From Bacteroidota bacterium (GTDB taxonomy: Bacteria; Bacteroidota; Bacteroidia; Bacteroidales; Porphyromonadaceae), in the NCBI GenBank assembly GCA_023388555.1, contig JAEWGA010000065.1:1-18633 (forward strand): a stretch of 18,633 bases of DNA, written 5' to 3'. Numbering within the stretch: the first letter of the stretch is position 1; every line of letters starts with the position of its first letter. The translations under genes were made by a program, and so were the position numbers. The notes beneath the pieces were generated by a model. That model was not told the origin of the DNA and ran no database searches. It saw nothing but the letters and a program-made list of their open reading frames with translations. Below, piece by piece: positions 1 to 7,455 of the stretch.

Positions 1-332
1 CCTATAAAGTGCCTATATGCAGCAAAAGCGGGTTAGCCACCAGCGGCGATTACCGTAACTACAAGGACCTGCCAGATGGCCGCCGTGTGGCTCACACCAT
101 AAACCTTAAAACGGGATACCCCTCGCACCAAAATATTTTAAGTGCTACCGTTATAGCCCCCACTTGTATGGAGGCCGATGCCTGGGCTACAGCTTTCATG
201 AGCTTAGGCATGGATGCTACTAAGCGCTTACTGGAACAACACCCCGAGCTTAACGTACTGTTGGTATACACCACTCCCAATGGTGGAGTGCATACCTACA
301 CCCATGGTGTTGCGTACAAAGAAATAGAATAA
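1..332 (+). CDS. apbE: FAD:protein FMN transferase (ApbE family), C-terminal part
   Basis: This is the 3' end of a gene that starts before the window. The frame is open from base 3, so the GTG at base 9 is internal and not a start. ApbE proteins transfer FMN from FAD to threonines of target proteins such as Na+-translocating NQR and RNF subunits, usually on the outer face of the inner membrane. The visible part carries the family signature ATSGDYRNY, then a HTINLKTGYPS segment matching the usual H-x-x-[DN]-P/x-TGYP box, and EADAWATAF, whose Asp and Thr fit the metal-binding D-x-x-x-T of the family. The stop lies 22 bases before the next gene, so the two may be cotranscribed. The N-terminal half and any signal peptide cannot be seen. 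The family call is secure; the substrate is unknown. Confidence 0.9.
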   Translation, partial: YKVPICSKSGLATSGDYRNYKDLPDGRRVAHTINLKTGYPSHQNILSATVIAPTCMEADAWATAFMSLGMDATKRLLEQHPELNVLLVYTTPNGGVHTYTHGVAYKEIE

Positions 333-354
333 TCATCATATCCCCCCTTTCATT

Positions 355-2970
355 ATGAGCTTGCGCTTTGCCGATACCGAAATACTGCGCTACACCATTC
401 GCGGTTGGCAAGAACTTCCGCTGAATACGAAGATTTATTTGTACTACCTTTCGGAAGCAACCCTTAGGGGGCGCGATATCTTATATGCCCAACATCACCG
501 GCAAGGGTTGGCGGTACGCTATTTGTTGGAAAGCATCCACCTGCATTGCAGCCATATAGGTAGCCCCCAGGAGCAGGCTCAGCTGCTGGAATACCTGCGG
601 AGGGTTTGGTTTTGCTCTGGCATTCACCACCACTACTCCGAAGAAAAAATGGTACCCGCCTTTTCGGGCAGTTACCTAACACTGGCATACAATGCACTGC
701 CCCACCGGTGCCGGCTACGTGGTCGCGAGCTGGGCATAGAAAACGCCGCCGCTCTTGTGAGCCTACTGCTGGATCCCACCAACAGCCCCGTAAGGCGCGC
801 AACAGGAGAACCCAACAGCTTATTGGAACGCTCCTCGGTAAACTTTTATTCCCCTGACATCTCTACACAAGAGGCACTAACATACTACGCCGAAAAAAGT
901 TTTAGCCCCGGCCTCAACTCTCGCCTGGAACGAAACACCAAAGGGCAACTCTCCGAAGCCGTTGCTACAACCCAAGGATTATACGGCCCGGCATTAACGC
1001 AAGTGGTAGAGGCACTACGAAAAGCCCAAAGCTACGCCCCAACTCCACAAGCAGCAAACCTGTTGGAGCTGTTGTGCAACTACTACGAAACAGGCAACTT
1101 GGAAACCTTCCGCACCTATTGTGTGGAATGGGTAACATACCAGGACCCCAGGGGAATAGATATGATTCACGGTTTTATAGAAACATATACCGACCCCCTG
1201 GGACTAAAAGGCTCGTGGGAGTCCATACTGCACATGCAGGACCCTACCGGAGTGGAACGCGACAAGGTGATAGCCAGCAGTGCCTCGGAAATGGAACGTA
1301 AATCGCCTTTCGATGAAGCATACAAAAAAGGAAACATCACGGGCATCAGCGCAGCAACAGTGCAAGTACTTATGTTAGGTGGCGATGCCTACCCCGCCTC
1401 GCCATTGGGTGTTAACCTACCTAACGATGAAGGTATACGTGCCGTGTATGGCTCCAAGTCCGTTTCGCTTAGTAACATAGCTAATGCCATAGATGAAGCA
1501 CGGGCCAACAGCGGTTTGCTGGACGCCTTTTATCACCAGCCCGAAGTGAAGGAAAGGTTGCGCAAATATGGCGCCATAGCGGACGAGGTACACACCGCCC
1601 TGCACGAGTGTTTAGGGCATGGGTCCGGTAAACTGCTAAGCGGAGTATCTGGCGAAGACTTAAAGGAGTACGCCTCTACCATAGAAGAAACCCGGGCAGA
1701 CCTTGCCGCATTGTATCACATGGCAGACCCCTTTTGGGTGGAAAAAGGTGTGCTGCCAAGCCCCGATGCCTACAAAGCCGCCTACGACCGATACCTAACC
1801 AACGGATACCTTATTCAGCTGGCACGCGTGCCAAAGGGTAAAAAAATTACCCAAGCACATATGCAAAACAGGGCACTCATTGCCCGATACCTGCTGGAAC
1901 ACCCCCAAGCCAAAGGCGTGGCAGAGGTGGTTAAACACAACGGGCTTACTTACATTGAAATACACAACTATGAACGCCTGAACCAACTTATAGGCGAGCT
2001 ATTAGCACTGGTACAACACATAAAAAGTACCGGAGACTACAAACAGGCAGCCCAGCTGGTACAACGCTACGGAACAAATGTAGAGCCTAACTTGTGGCAG
2101 GAGGCTAACCAACGGTATAACAACTTAGGGTTATCGCCCTTTATTGGTTTCTTAAACCCCAAACTAAGCCCTGTTTATGATGCCAACGGAAGTATTACCG
2201 ATGTGTTACTGGACCAACACGAAACCTACGACGAACAAATGCTCCGGTATAGTCACGACTACGGTTTTTTAGTACAACCCGGCAACCCACAAGACAAGGA
2301 GTGGGCCAATACATTACGCACCATACGGAAGGCTTTAACACAAAACATGGACGGCCAAGTGGCGCACGATATGCGGGAAAACGGATTGGAATACAACCTA
2401 AACTACGGTGTACACCTGCCTCGGCTCAAGGAGATAGCCCAAACACTCCCCAAAGAAGCTAAGCTGGCAAATTACCTGTATAACCAACCCGTTAGGGAGT
2501 TTAGGTTGCTGGCATGCTTGCTGATGCCCCCCGAACAAATAACGCCCAAACAAGCTTTGCAGTGGTTGGAAACAAGTCGCCCCTTGGAAATTACCGAGCA
2601 ATTAGTGGTACAACTACTGTGCCGTACACCGTGGATAGAGGAGCTGGTACTAAACTTACTGCATACCCTCCCCCCCGTTACATCTCCCTTACGAGTAGCC
2701 TCCTACATGGCTATGGGGCGTTTACTACGGGCGTCGGACTTAGGTTACGAACTCCGACAACCACTGTTACAACGAGCAACCACGGACCTGCAGGAAAACA
2801 ACCCTCTACTACACTTGTATGCCTTACGCTGCCTGCAAACATTGGCAGAACGCGACGAAAAAGGTAGGCAACAACTATCCTGTTGGATACAACAACTGCC
2901 ACCCCAATACCAACAACACGCAGTGGTTACCGAGCTAAAAAACGTACTACAAGACTTGCAGGAAAACTAA
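355..2970 (+). CDS. Dipeptidyl peptidase III (M49 zinc metallopeptidase) with C-terminal helical-repeat domain
   Basis: This protein of 871 residues should remove dipeptides from the N-termini of oligopeptides. The zinc-binding HExxGH motif is HECLGH at residues 417-422 (His417 and His422 as ligands, Glu418 catalytic). The second motif EETRAD at 444-449 supplies the third ligand, probably Glu445. HECLGH is the form I know from Bacteroides DPP III. The catalytic part ends near residue 680. About 190 more residues follow, rich in Leu/Gln and paired helices (starting near LPRLKEIAQTLPKEAKLANY). This resembles the ARM/AlkD-like extension I recall from the Porphyromonas gingivalis DPP III, and it makes the protein longer than the roughly 675-residue Bacteroides enzyme. 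No signal peptide is evident, so it is probably cytoplasmic. Relatives are sometimes mislabelled dihydrofolate reductase in databases; nothing here supports that. The ATG at 355 lies 22 bases after apbE. Confidence 0.92.
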   Translation: MSLRFADTEILRYTIRGWQELPLNTKIYLYYLSEATLRGRDILYAQHHRQGLAVRYLLESIHLHCSHIGSPQEQAQLLEYLRRVWFCSGIHHHYSEEKMVPAFSGSYLTLAYNALPHRCRLRGRELGIENAAALVSLLLDPTNSPVRRATGEPNSLLERSSVNFYSPDISTQEALTYYAEKSFSPGLNSRLERNTKGQLSEAVATTQGLYGPALTQVVEALRKAQSYAPTPQAANLLELLCNYYETGNLETFRTYCVEWVTYQDPRGIDMIHGFIETYTDPLGLKGSWESILHMQDPTGVERDKVIASSASEMERKSPFDEAYKKGNITGISAATVQVLMLGGDAYPASPLGVNLPNDEGIRAVYGSKSVSLSNIANAIDEARANSGLLDAFYHQPEVKERLRKYGAIADEVHTALHECLGHGSGKLLSGVSGEDLKEYASTIEETRADLAALYHMADPFWVEKGVLPSPDAYKAAYDRYLTNGYLIQLARVPKGKKITQAHMQNRALIARYLLEHPQAKGVAEVVKHNGLTYIEIHNYERLNQLIGELLALVQHIKSTGDYKQAAQLVQRYGTNVEPNLWQEANQRYNNLGLSPFIGFLNPKLSPVYDANGSITDVLLDQHETYDEQMLRYSHDYGFLVQPGNPQDKEWANTLRTIRKALTQNMDGQVAHDMRENGLEYNLNYGVHLPRLKEIAQTLPKEAKLANYLYNQPVREFRLLACLLMPPEQITPKQALQWLETSRPLEITEQLVVQLLCRTPWIEELVLNLLHTLPPVTSPLRVASYMAMGRLLRASDLGYELRQPLLQRATTDLQENNPLLHLYALRCLQTLAERDEKGRQQLSCWIQQLPPQYQQHAVVTELKNVLQDLQEN

Positions 2971-2993
2971 CCCCCTTGCCCGTTTAGTAATAA

Positions 2994-3034
2994 AATACCC
3001 CCTTGGTCCTGTTTTTTTTGACCAAGGGGGTATT
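2994..3034. terminator. 15-bp perfect hairpin with a T-run in its loop
   Basis: The bases 2994-3008 (AATACCCCCTTGGTC) and 3020-3034 are exact reverse complements, separated by an 11-base loop that contains eight T residues. The element follows the DPP III stop by 23 bases and precedes phoH, so it probably ends or attenuates transcription between the two. It is not a textbook intrinsic terminator, because no T-run follows the stem on either strand. Confidence 0.6.
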
Positions 3035-3089
3035 ACCCATAAAAGAAAACCCAAATATAAAAGCCAGGGGTTGGCACCCGCCTTTTCAC

Positions 3090-3097
3090 TATCTTTG
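3090..3097 (+). promoter_or_regulatory. Candidate -7 box for phoH operon
   Basis: TATCTTTG matches the Bacteroidota -7 consensus TAnnTTTG exactly and lies 55 bases upstream of the phoH ATG. A TTGG at 3071-3074 could be a -33 element, but the spacer is shorter than usual. Placement just after the hairpin at 2994-3034 fits a new transcription unit. Confidence 0.5.
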
Positions 3098-3152
3098 TAT
3101 AGGTACACATATACGTTTATTGTACAACGTACACACAACCCTATACAAGCTT

Positions 3153-4139
3153 ATGAACGAGCGTATATACCTGCTTCAGGACGCAGACCCCACCATATTC
3201 TTCGGCCCAAACAGCAAAAACTTAGTTTTGCTAAAAGACCTTCACCCCAAACTACGTATGGTAGCCAGGGGAAACATTATTAAGGTTATGGGCGAACCCG
3301 AGGAGATAAACCTGTTTGTGCAACTCCTTTCCAAATTAGAGGCGCATGCCAACACCTACAATAATTTGGACGAGGAAACAATATTGGAAATAGCTCACGG
3401 AGTAAAACCTAAACAAACACTATTGGACAACGTTATAACCTACGGCGCCGGCGGAAAACCCATTAGCGCAATGTCCAACAACCAAAAGGAGATGGTTAAG
3501 CTGGTAGAAACACACGACCTTGTGTTTGCTACAGGCCCCGCAGGTACAGGCAAAACCTTTATGGCAATTGTTATGGCGGTTAAAATGATGAAAAACAAAC
3601 AAGCCCGACGCATCATACTGTGCCGCCCCGCCGTAGAAGCAGGCGAAAAATTGGGTTTCCTGCCCGGCGAAATGAAGGATAAACTGGACCCCTACCTGCA
3701 ACCTTTATACGACGCTTTACAGGAACTTATACCCGCCATAAAACTAAAAGAGTACCTGGAAACAGGAGTAATACAAATAGCTCCCCTTGCATTTATGCGT
3801 GGCCGAACTCTTAACGATGCCGTTATTATTTTGGACGAAGCCCAAAATACCACGCCACACCAAATGAAAATGTTTTTAACACGCTTGGGAACAAACGGAA
3901 AAATGATTGTTACCGGAGATATGAGTCAGATAGACCTTCCTAAAGGCGTTTCCAGCGGGTTACGCCAAGCCCTTTCCATACTGAAAGATGTTGAAGGTAT
4001 AGGACGAATAGAGTTCCTAAAAGGCGATATAGCCCGGCACAAGTTGGTTAAAGATATTGTTGCAGCCTACGACCAACACGAAGCAGCCCGAAAAGCCCTG
4101 CAACAAGAAAACACCCAAATACCCCCCACAACCACTTAA
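3153..4139 (+). CDS. phoH: PhoH-like P-loop ATPase
   Basis: This 328-residue protein has Walker A GPAGTGKT at residues 128-135 and Walker B ILDEAQ with Asp228 and Glu229. The order of motifs (RPAVEAGEKLGFLPGE, MRGRTLND, TGDMSQIDLP) is typical of the PhoH core, a relative of superfamily 1 helicases. The first roughly 100 residues resemble the nucleic-acid-binding N-terminal part of PhoH proteins. The family is linked to RNA metabolism and stress, but its exact function is not settled. The start was set at the ATG at 3153 (MNERIYLLQD) because the longer reading frame from 3003 would run through the hairpin and the promoter box. purC follows after 65 bases. The order phoH, purC, menG, aroE is one I associate with Bacteroidales genomes. 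Confidence 0.93.
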   Translation: MNERIYLLQDADPTIFFGPNSKNLVLLKDLHPKLRMVARGNIIKVMGEPEEINLFVQLLSKLEAHANTYNNLDEETILEIAHGVKPKQTLLDNVITYGAGGKPISAMSNNQKEMVKLVETHDLVFATGPAGTGKTFMAIVMAVKMMKNKQARRIILCRPAVEAGEKLGFLPGEMKDKLDPYLQPLYDALQELIPAIKLKEYLETGVIQIAPLAFMRGRTLNDAVIILDEAQNTTPHQMKMFLTRLGTNGKMIVTGDMSQIDLPKGVSSGLRQALSILKDVEGIGRIEFLKGDIARHKLVKDIVAAYDQHEAARKALQQENTQIPPTTT

Positions 4140-4204
4140 AAAAGCTACAATAGTGCCTACACTGGCATCCTCCCCTTTATATCACCCTACAAACCAATTA
4201 AACT

Positions 4205-5152
4205 ATGGCACAAGCATTAACCCAAACCAACTTCCAGTTTCCTCAGCAACAAGATGTGTACCACGGCAAGGTGCGCGACGTTTATTTTTTGGATAATAAC
4301 CTGTTGGCAATGGTGGTAACGGACCGCATCTCGGCATTCGACCATATCCTGCCGCAAGGAATCCCCTACAAAGGCGAAATATTAAACACCATAGCAGCTC
4401 ATTACTTAGATGCTACCCAAGATATTGTTCCTAACTGGAAAATAGCTACCCCCGACCCCATGGTTACCATAGGACACCGGTGCGAAGGGTTTAAGGTGGA
4501 AATGGTTATACGTGGATACCTGACAGGTAGCGCCTGGCGTGCCTACAAAAATGGCGCCCGAACACTGTGCGGTGTGCCTCTGCCCGAGGGCATGAAGGAA
4601 AACGAAAAGTTCCCGACCCCTATCATAACTCCCACCACCAAAGCCGATGAAGGGCACGATGAAAACATTTCCAGAGAAGAGATAATTCAACAAGGTTTAG
4701 TGAGCGAGGCCGACTATAACCTGCTGGAAAAATATACCTACGCCCTTTTTGAAAGGGGTACCCAAATGGCTCAACAACGAGGACTAATACTGGTAGATAC
4801 CAAATATGAGTTTGGAAAAAAGAACGGAAACATTTACCTGATAGATGAAATACATACGCCCGACTCGTCCCGATACTTCTATGCCGATAGCTATAACGAC
4901 CTATTGGCCCAGGGTAAACCACAGCGACAACTATCCAAGGAATTCGTACGGAGGTGGCTACTGGATAATGGTTACAGCGGAGAGGCCGGACAACAAATGC
5001 CCACAATGACGCCCGAATACTGCAACCAAGTAACCGAACGTTATATTGAATTGTACGAACAACTCATTGGCAAACCTTTTGTTAAAAGCGCAGCCGAAAA
5101 CTTAGAGCAACGCATTTACAATAACGTACTATCGTGGATAAACAACAAATAA
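4205..5152 (+). CDS. purC: Phosphoribosylaminoimidazole-succinocarboxamide (SAICAR) synthase
   Basis: PurC joins CAIR and aspartate with ATP to form SAICAR, a step of de novo purine synthesis in the cytoplasm. The 315-residue sequence has the conserved N-terminal GKVRDVY box, DRISAFDHILP, the VRGYLTGSAWRAY segment, and LVDTKYEFGK followed by LIDEIHTPDSSRY, all standard PurC signatures. The length, slightly over 300 residues, fits the longer, stand-alone type rather than the roughly 240-residue type. The ATG at 4205 places the family N-terminus correctly. It overlaps the next gene by 19 bases, which suggests coupled translation of a purine gene with a menaquinone gene; the pairing looks like an operon of convenience rather than one pathway. 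Confidence 0.96.
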   Translation: MAQALTQTNFQFPQQQDVYHGKVRDVYFLDNNLLAMVVTDRISAFDHILPQGIPYKGEILNTIAAHYLDATQDIVPNWKIATPDPMVTIGHRCEGFKVEMVIRGYLTGSAWRAYKNGARTLCGVPLPEGMKENEKFPTPIITPTTKADEGHDENISREEIIQQGLVSEADYNLLEKYTYALFERGTQMAQQRGLILVDTKYEFGKKNGNIYLIDEIHTPDSSRYFYADSYNDLLAQGKPQRQLSKEFVRRWLLDNGYSGEAGQQMPTMTPEYCNQVTERYIELYEQLIGKPFVKSAAENLEQRIYNNVLSWINNK

Positions 5153-5856
5153 TACCCAAAGGAAACGGCGCCGGTATAAGGCGTATGTTCGATGCCATAG
5201 CACCCTCCTACGACCTCCTGAACCGGATTATATCCATGGGACTGGACCGCTCTTGGCGACAAGAAACAGTGCGCCGTGTTGCCATAGAAAAACCTATGCA
5301 CATCCTGGACTTGGCTTCTGGTACTGGCGACTTGGCTATCGACCTGGCTAAAACACTACCAGAGGCAACCATTGTGGCTGCCGACCTCTCCACCGAAATG
5401 CTACAAATAGGACAGAAAAAAGCAGCCCAACAAGGGGTACAGCACGCCATATTACCAACCCCTTGCGATGCCCTTGCGATGCCTTTCAAAAATAACAGCT
5501 TCGATGCCGTTACTTGTGCCTTCGGGGTACGTAACTTCTACAACCTGCCAGATGCTTTGCAAGAAATGAAAAGAGTTTTAACGCCTGGCGGACTGTTGGC
5601 AGTGCTGGAACTGTGCGAGCCTGTTGGTTGGGTACGCCCCTTTTATAAAGCACACGCTTTCCATATTATACCCTTCGTGGGAAAAGTTGTGGGGCACAAC
5701 AAAAAAGCCTACCAGTACCTGCCTAAAAGCATCGAAAGGGTAGCACAACGTGAAACCTTTACCAACATACTTAAACAGCAAGGGTGGGAACGCGTTACTT
5801 ACCGAACATTTACTCCCGGTGTATGCGCATTATATATAGCCTATAAACCATTGTAA
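5134..5856 (+). CDS. menG: Demethylmenaquinone methyltransferase (UbiE/MenG family)
   Basis: This SAM-dependent methyltransferase of 240 residues should carry out the last step of menaquinone synthesis. Motif I is LDLASGTGD at residues 58-66; PSYDLLNRIISMGLDRSWR near residues 24-42 and PGGLLAVLELCEP further on are typical of UbiE/MenG. I prefer MenG because Bacteroidota use menaquinone. The start is a GTG at 5134, inside the end of purC. The next in-frame Met (residue 18) would cut into the conserved MFDAIAPSYD region, so the GTG is the better choice. Only two bases separate its stop from aroE, which supports cotranscription. Confidence 0.94.
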   Translation: MDKQQIIPKGNGAGIRRMFDAIAPSYDLLNRIISMGLDRSWRQETVRRVAIEKPMHILDLASGTGDLAIDLAKTLPEATIVAADLSTEMLQIGQKKAAQQGVQHAILPTPCDALAMPFKNNSFDAVTCAFGVRNFYNLPDALQEMKRVLTPGGLLAVLELCEPVGWVRPFYKAHAFHIIPFVGKVVGHNKKAYQYLPKSIERVAQRETFTNILKQQGWERVTYRTFTPGVCALYIAYKPL

Positions 5857-5858
5857 CA

Positions 5859-6602
5859 ATGAAAAAGCATTATGGTCTACTGGGGAAAAATATAGGCTAC
5901 AGCCTTTCGCCCCAAATACATAAACAAGCTTTTGAAGCCCAAGGTATTTGTGCCGAGTACAGCTTGTTGGATGTAGAAAACATTACGGAGTTTATGGACA
6001 CCGTGCGGGAAGAAAAAAAATTGGACGGCTTTAATGTTACAACACCCTACAAAAGCGTTATAGCACCGCTGCTGGATTATTTCGATGACTCGGCAAAAGC
6101 TACCATATACAGCATTAACACCGTTAAATGCGTTCGTAATGGCAACGACTACTCGCTTTGGGGTTACAATACCGACACTGGTGGTTTTGGTGTTTACTTT
6201 AACAAATACCCCCTGCAAAAACATAAAGCACTCATATTTGGCTCTGGCGGAGCTGCCGATAGCGTTGCTTACGCACTGGAACTTAACCGTATTCCCTACC
6301 TAATGGTTTCCCGCAACAATCAGGAGGATTGCATAACCTACCCAAACATTACGCATACTTTAGCCAAAGAGTATACCCTTTGGATTAACTGCACACCCGT
6401 AGGAGGCCCCAAATACCCCAACCAACTACTGCCTTTGCCTTACGAAACCTTAACTGCCGAGCATATACTCATCGACCTTAATTACATACCCAACGTAACC
6501 CCCTTTATGGAGCAAGCACTAAAACACGGAGCCACAACGTGTAACGGTATGCCCATGCTGGAAGAACAAGCACGACTGGCACGAGAAATATGGGCTAAAT
6601 AA
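5859..6602 (+). CDS. aroE: Shikimate dehydrogenase
   Basis: AroE reduces 3-dehydroshikimate to shikimate with NADPH in aromatic amino acid and folate precursor synthesis. The 247-residue sequence has the shikimate-binding YSLSP (residues 14-18), NVTTPYK with catalytic Lys65, INTV (86-89), and NTDTGGF with catalytic Asp106. A nucleotide-binding IFGSGGAA loop follows, and the C-terminal NGMPMLEEQA box is also typical. The protein is about 25 residues shorter than the E. coli enzyme, which is usual for Bacteroidota. It is the last gene of the phoH-purC-menG-aroE run: a hairpin overlaps its stop codon and a gap of 133 bases follows. Confidence 0.95.
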   Translation: MKKHYGLLGKNIGYSLSPQIHKQAFEAQGICAEYSLLDVENITEFMDTVREEKKLDGFNVTTPYKSVIAPLLDYFDDSAKATIYSINTVKCVRNGNDYSLWGYNTDTGGFGVYFNKYPLQKHKALIFGSGGAADSVAYALELNRIPYLMVSRNNQEDCITYPNITHTLAKEYTLWINCTPVGGPKYPNQLLPLPYETLTAEHILIDLNYIPNVTPFMEQALKHGATTCNGMPMLEEQARLAREIWAK

Positions 6603-6616
6603 TGCCCATATTTCTC
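6583..6616. terminator. 13-bp perfect hairpin spanning the aroE stop
   Basis: GAGAAATATGGGC at 6583-6595 and its exact reverse complement at 6604-6616 are separated by eight bases that hold the aroE stop region. There is no T-run after the stem, only a T-rich stretch, so it may act as an mRNA 3'-end stabiliser or a weak terminator for the phoH-aroE unit. Confidence 0.5.
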
Positions 6617-6628
6617 CCATATTCTTTG

Positions 6629-6636
6629 TAATTTTG
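6629..6636 (+). promoter_or_regulatory. Candidate -7 box for the ECF sigma gene
   Basis: TAATTTTG matches TAnnTTTG and sits 100 bases before the sigma factor ATG, just after the aroE hairpin. No convincing -33 TTTG is visible at the expected distance. If used, the transcript has a leader of roughly 90 bases. Confidence 0.35.
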
Positions 6637-6735
6637 AATAGCAAAAAAGTAAACACTTGCTACTACAATTAGCCATACCAGTTAAAACGTTTATAACGCC
6701 ATAGCAACAGAGCTTGTTTCCTTTTTTGTTTCGGT

Positions 6736-7260
6736 ATGAAAAAAGATACGCTACCCCGCTCCATGTTCAACAAACTATTGGTTGAACTACAAGAAAATAT
6801 GTACGGCTTTGCGCTTTCGCTCACGGCCGACAGGGATGCAGCCGAAGACCTCACTCAGGAAACAACCCTTAAAATACTTTCCAATAGGGATAAATACCGC
6901 TCCAACGACAACTTTAAGGCTTGGGTATTCACCGTAATGCGCAACTTGTTCATCAACAACTACCATAGGTTGGTACGCAAACGTAATATGATGGACGACA
7001 CACCCGATCTACCCTATAATACCCCACAGCACGATACCGCAGGCATGTACAATAACCCTTACCATGAACTCAGCCTGCAGGATATAAACAACGCCATAGA
7101 AACCCTTAACGAAGAATTACGGGAAACATTCTCCATGTATGTATCGGGATACAAGTACAAGGAAATTGCCGATATATTGGAACTTCCTATAGGTACCGTT
7201 AAGAGCCGAATATTTTTGGCTCGTAGGCAACTTAGGGATATACTTTCGGACTACTACTAA
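6736..7260 (+). CDS. RNA polymerase ECF-type sigma factor (sigma-70 family)
   Basis: The 174-residue protein has only sigma regions 2 and 4, the layout of extracytoplasmic-function sigma factors. Region 2 spans about residues 10-75, with AEDLTQETTLKILSN and the NFKAWVFTVMRNLFINNYHR DNA-contact segment. Region 4 spans about 115-172, with a helix-turn-helix of YKEIADILELPIGTVKSRIF followed by LARRQL. The two are joined by a linker rich in Asp, Thr and Asn. The target promoters cannot be told from sequence. No classical anti-sigma gene with a zinc motif follows. Instead, a small membrane protein starts 21 bases downstream and could take that role; this is inference. The ATG at 6736 (MKKDTL) is the first in frame. 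Confidence 0.93.
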   Translation: MKKDTLPRSMFNKLLVELQENMYGFALSLTADRDAAEDLTQETTLKILSNRDKYRSNDNFKAWVFTVMRNLFINNYHRLVRKRNMMDDTPDLPYNTPQHDTAGMYNNPYHELSLQDINNAIETLNEELRETFSMYVSGYKYKEIADILELPIGTVKSRIFLARRQLRDILSDYY

Positions 7261-7281
7261 CCCCCTTCAACAGCTATAACC

Positions 7282-7455
7282 ATGATGGACATAAAGAAAT
7301 TACTCCGAAGTTTTCTGCTACTGCTAACCCCCGTAGCACTGGCTGCCATAACCTCCTGGTTGCTGGAAGGTAAGGTAACCAATGGCGAACCCGAAGATTT
7401 TCCGCCCAAACGAAAAAAGCAAGAAACAAAGAAGAAGGAAGAAAAACAAGGTTAA
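7282..7455 (+). CDS. Small single-pass membrane protein (57 aa)
   Basis: This reading frame runs from the ATG at 7282 to the TAA at 7453-7455. It begins MMDIKKLLRSFLLLLTPVAL and continues into AAITSWLL, a hydrophobic span of about 20 residues preceded by Lys and Arg. The tail is hydrophilic, with an acidic patch (GEPEDFPP) followed by a Lys/Glu-rich end (KRKKQETKKKEEKQG). Positive charges lie on both sides of the span, so the orientation is uncertain. It starts 21 bases after the sigma factor, points the same way and probably shares its mRNA. I do not recognise a family. The position suggests a partner or membrane anchor acting on the sigma factor, but that is a guess. Its stop codon overlaps the stop of the convergent transporter gene. 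A second ATG at 7285 is equally possible as the start. Confidence 0.6.
   Translation: MMDIKKLLRSFLLLLTPVALAAITSWLLEGKVTNGEPEDFPPKRKKQETKKKEEKQG

Noticed and set aside
355..2970. Dihydrofolate reductase
   Set aside because: This label is attached to M49 relatives in some databases, but the HECLGH and EETRAD zinc motifs show a peptidase and no DHFR features are seen.
3003..3152. 50-codon N-terminal extension of phoH
   Set aside because: It would translate the hairpin and promoter box; the family N-terminus starts at MNERIYLL (3153).
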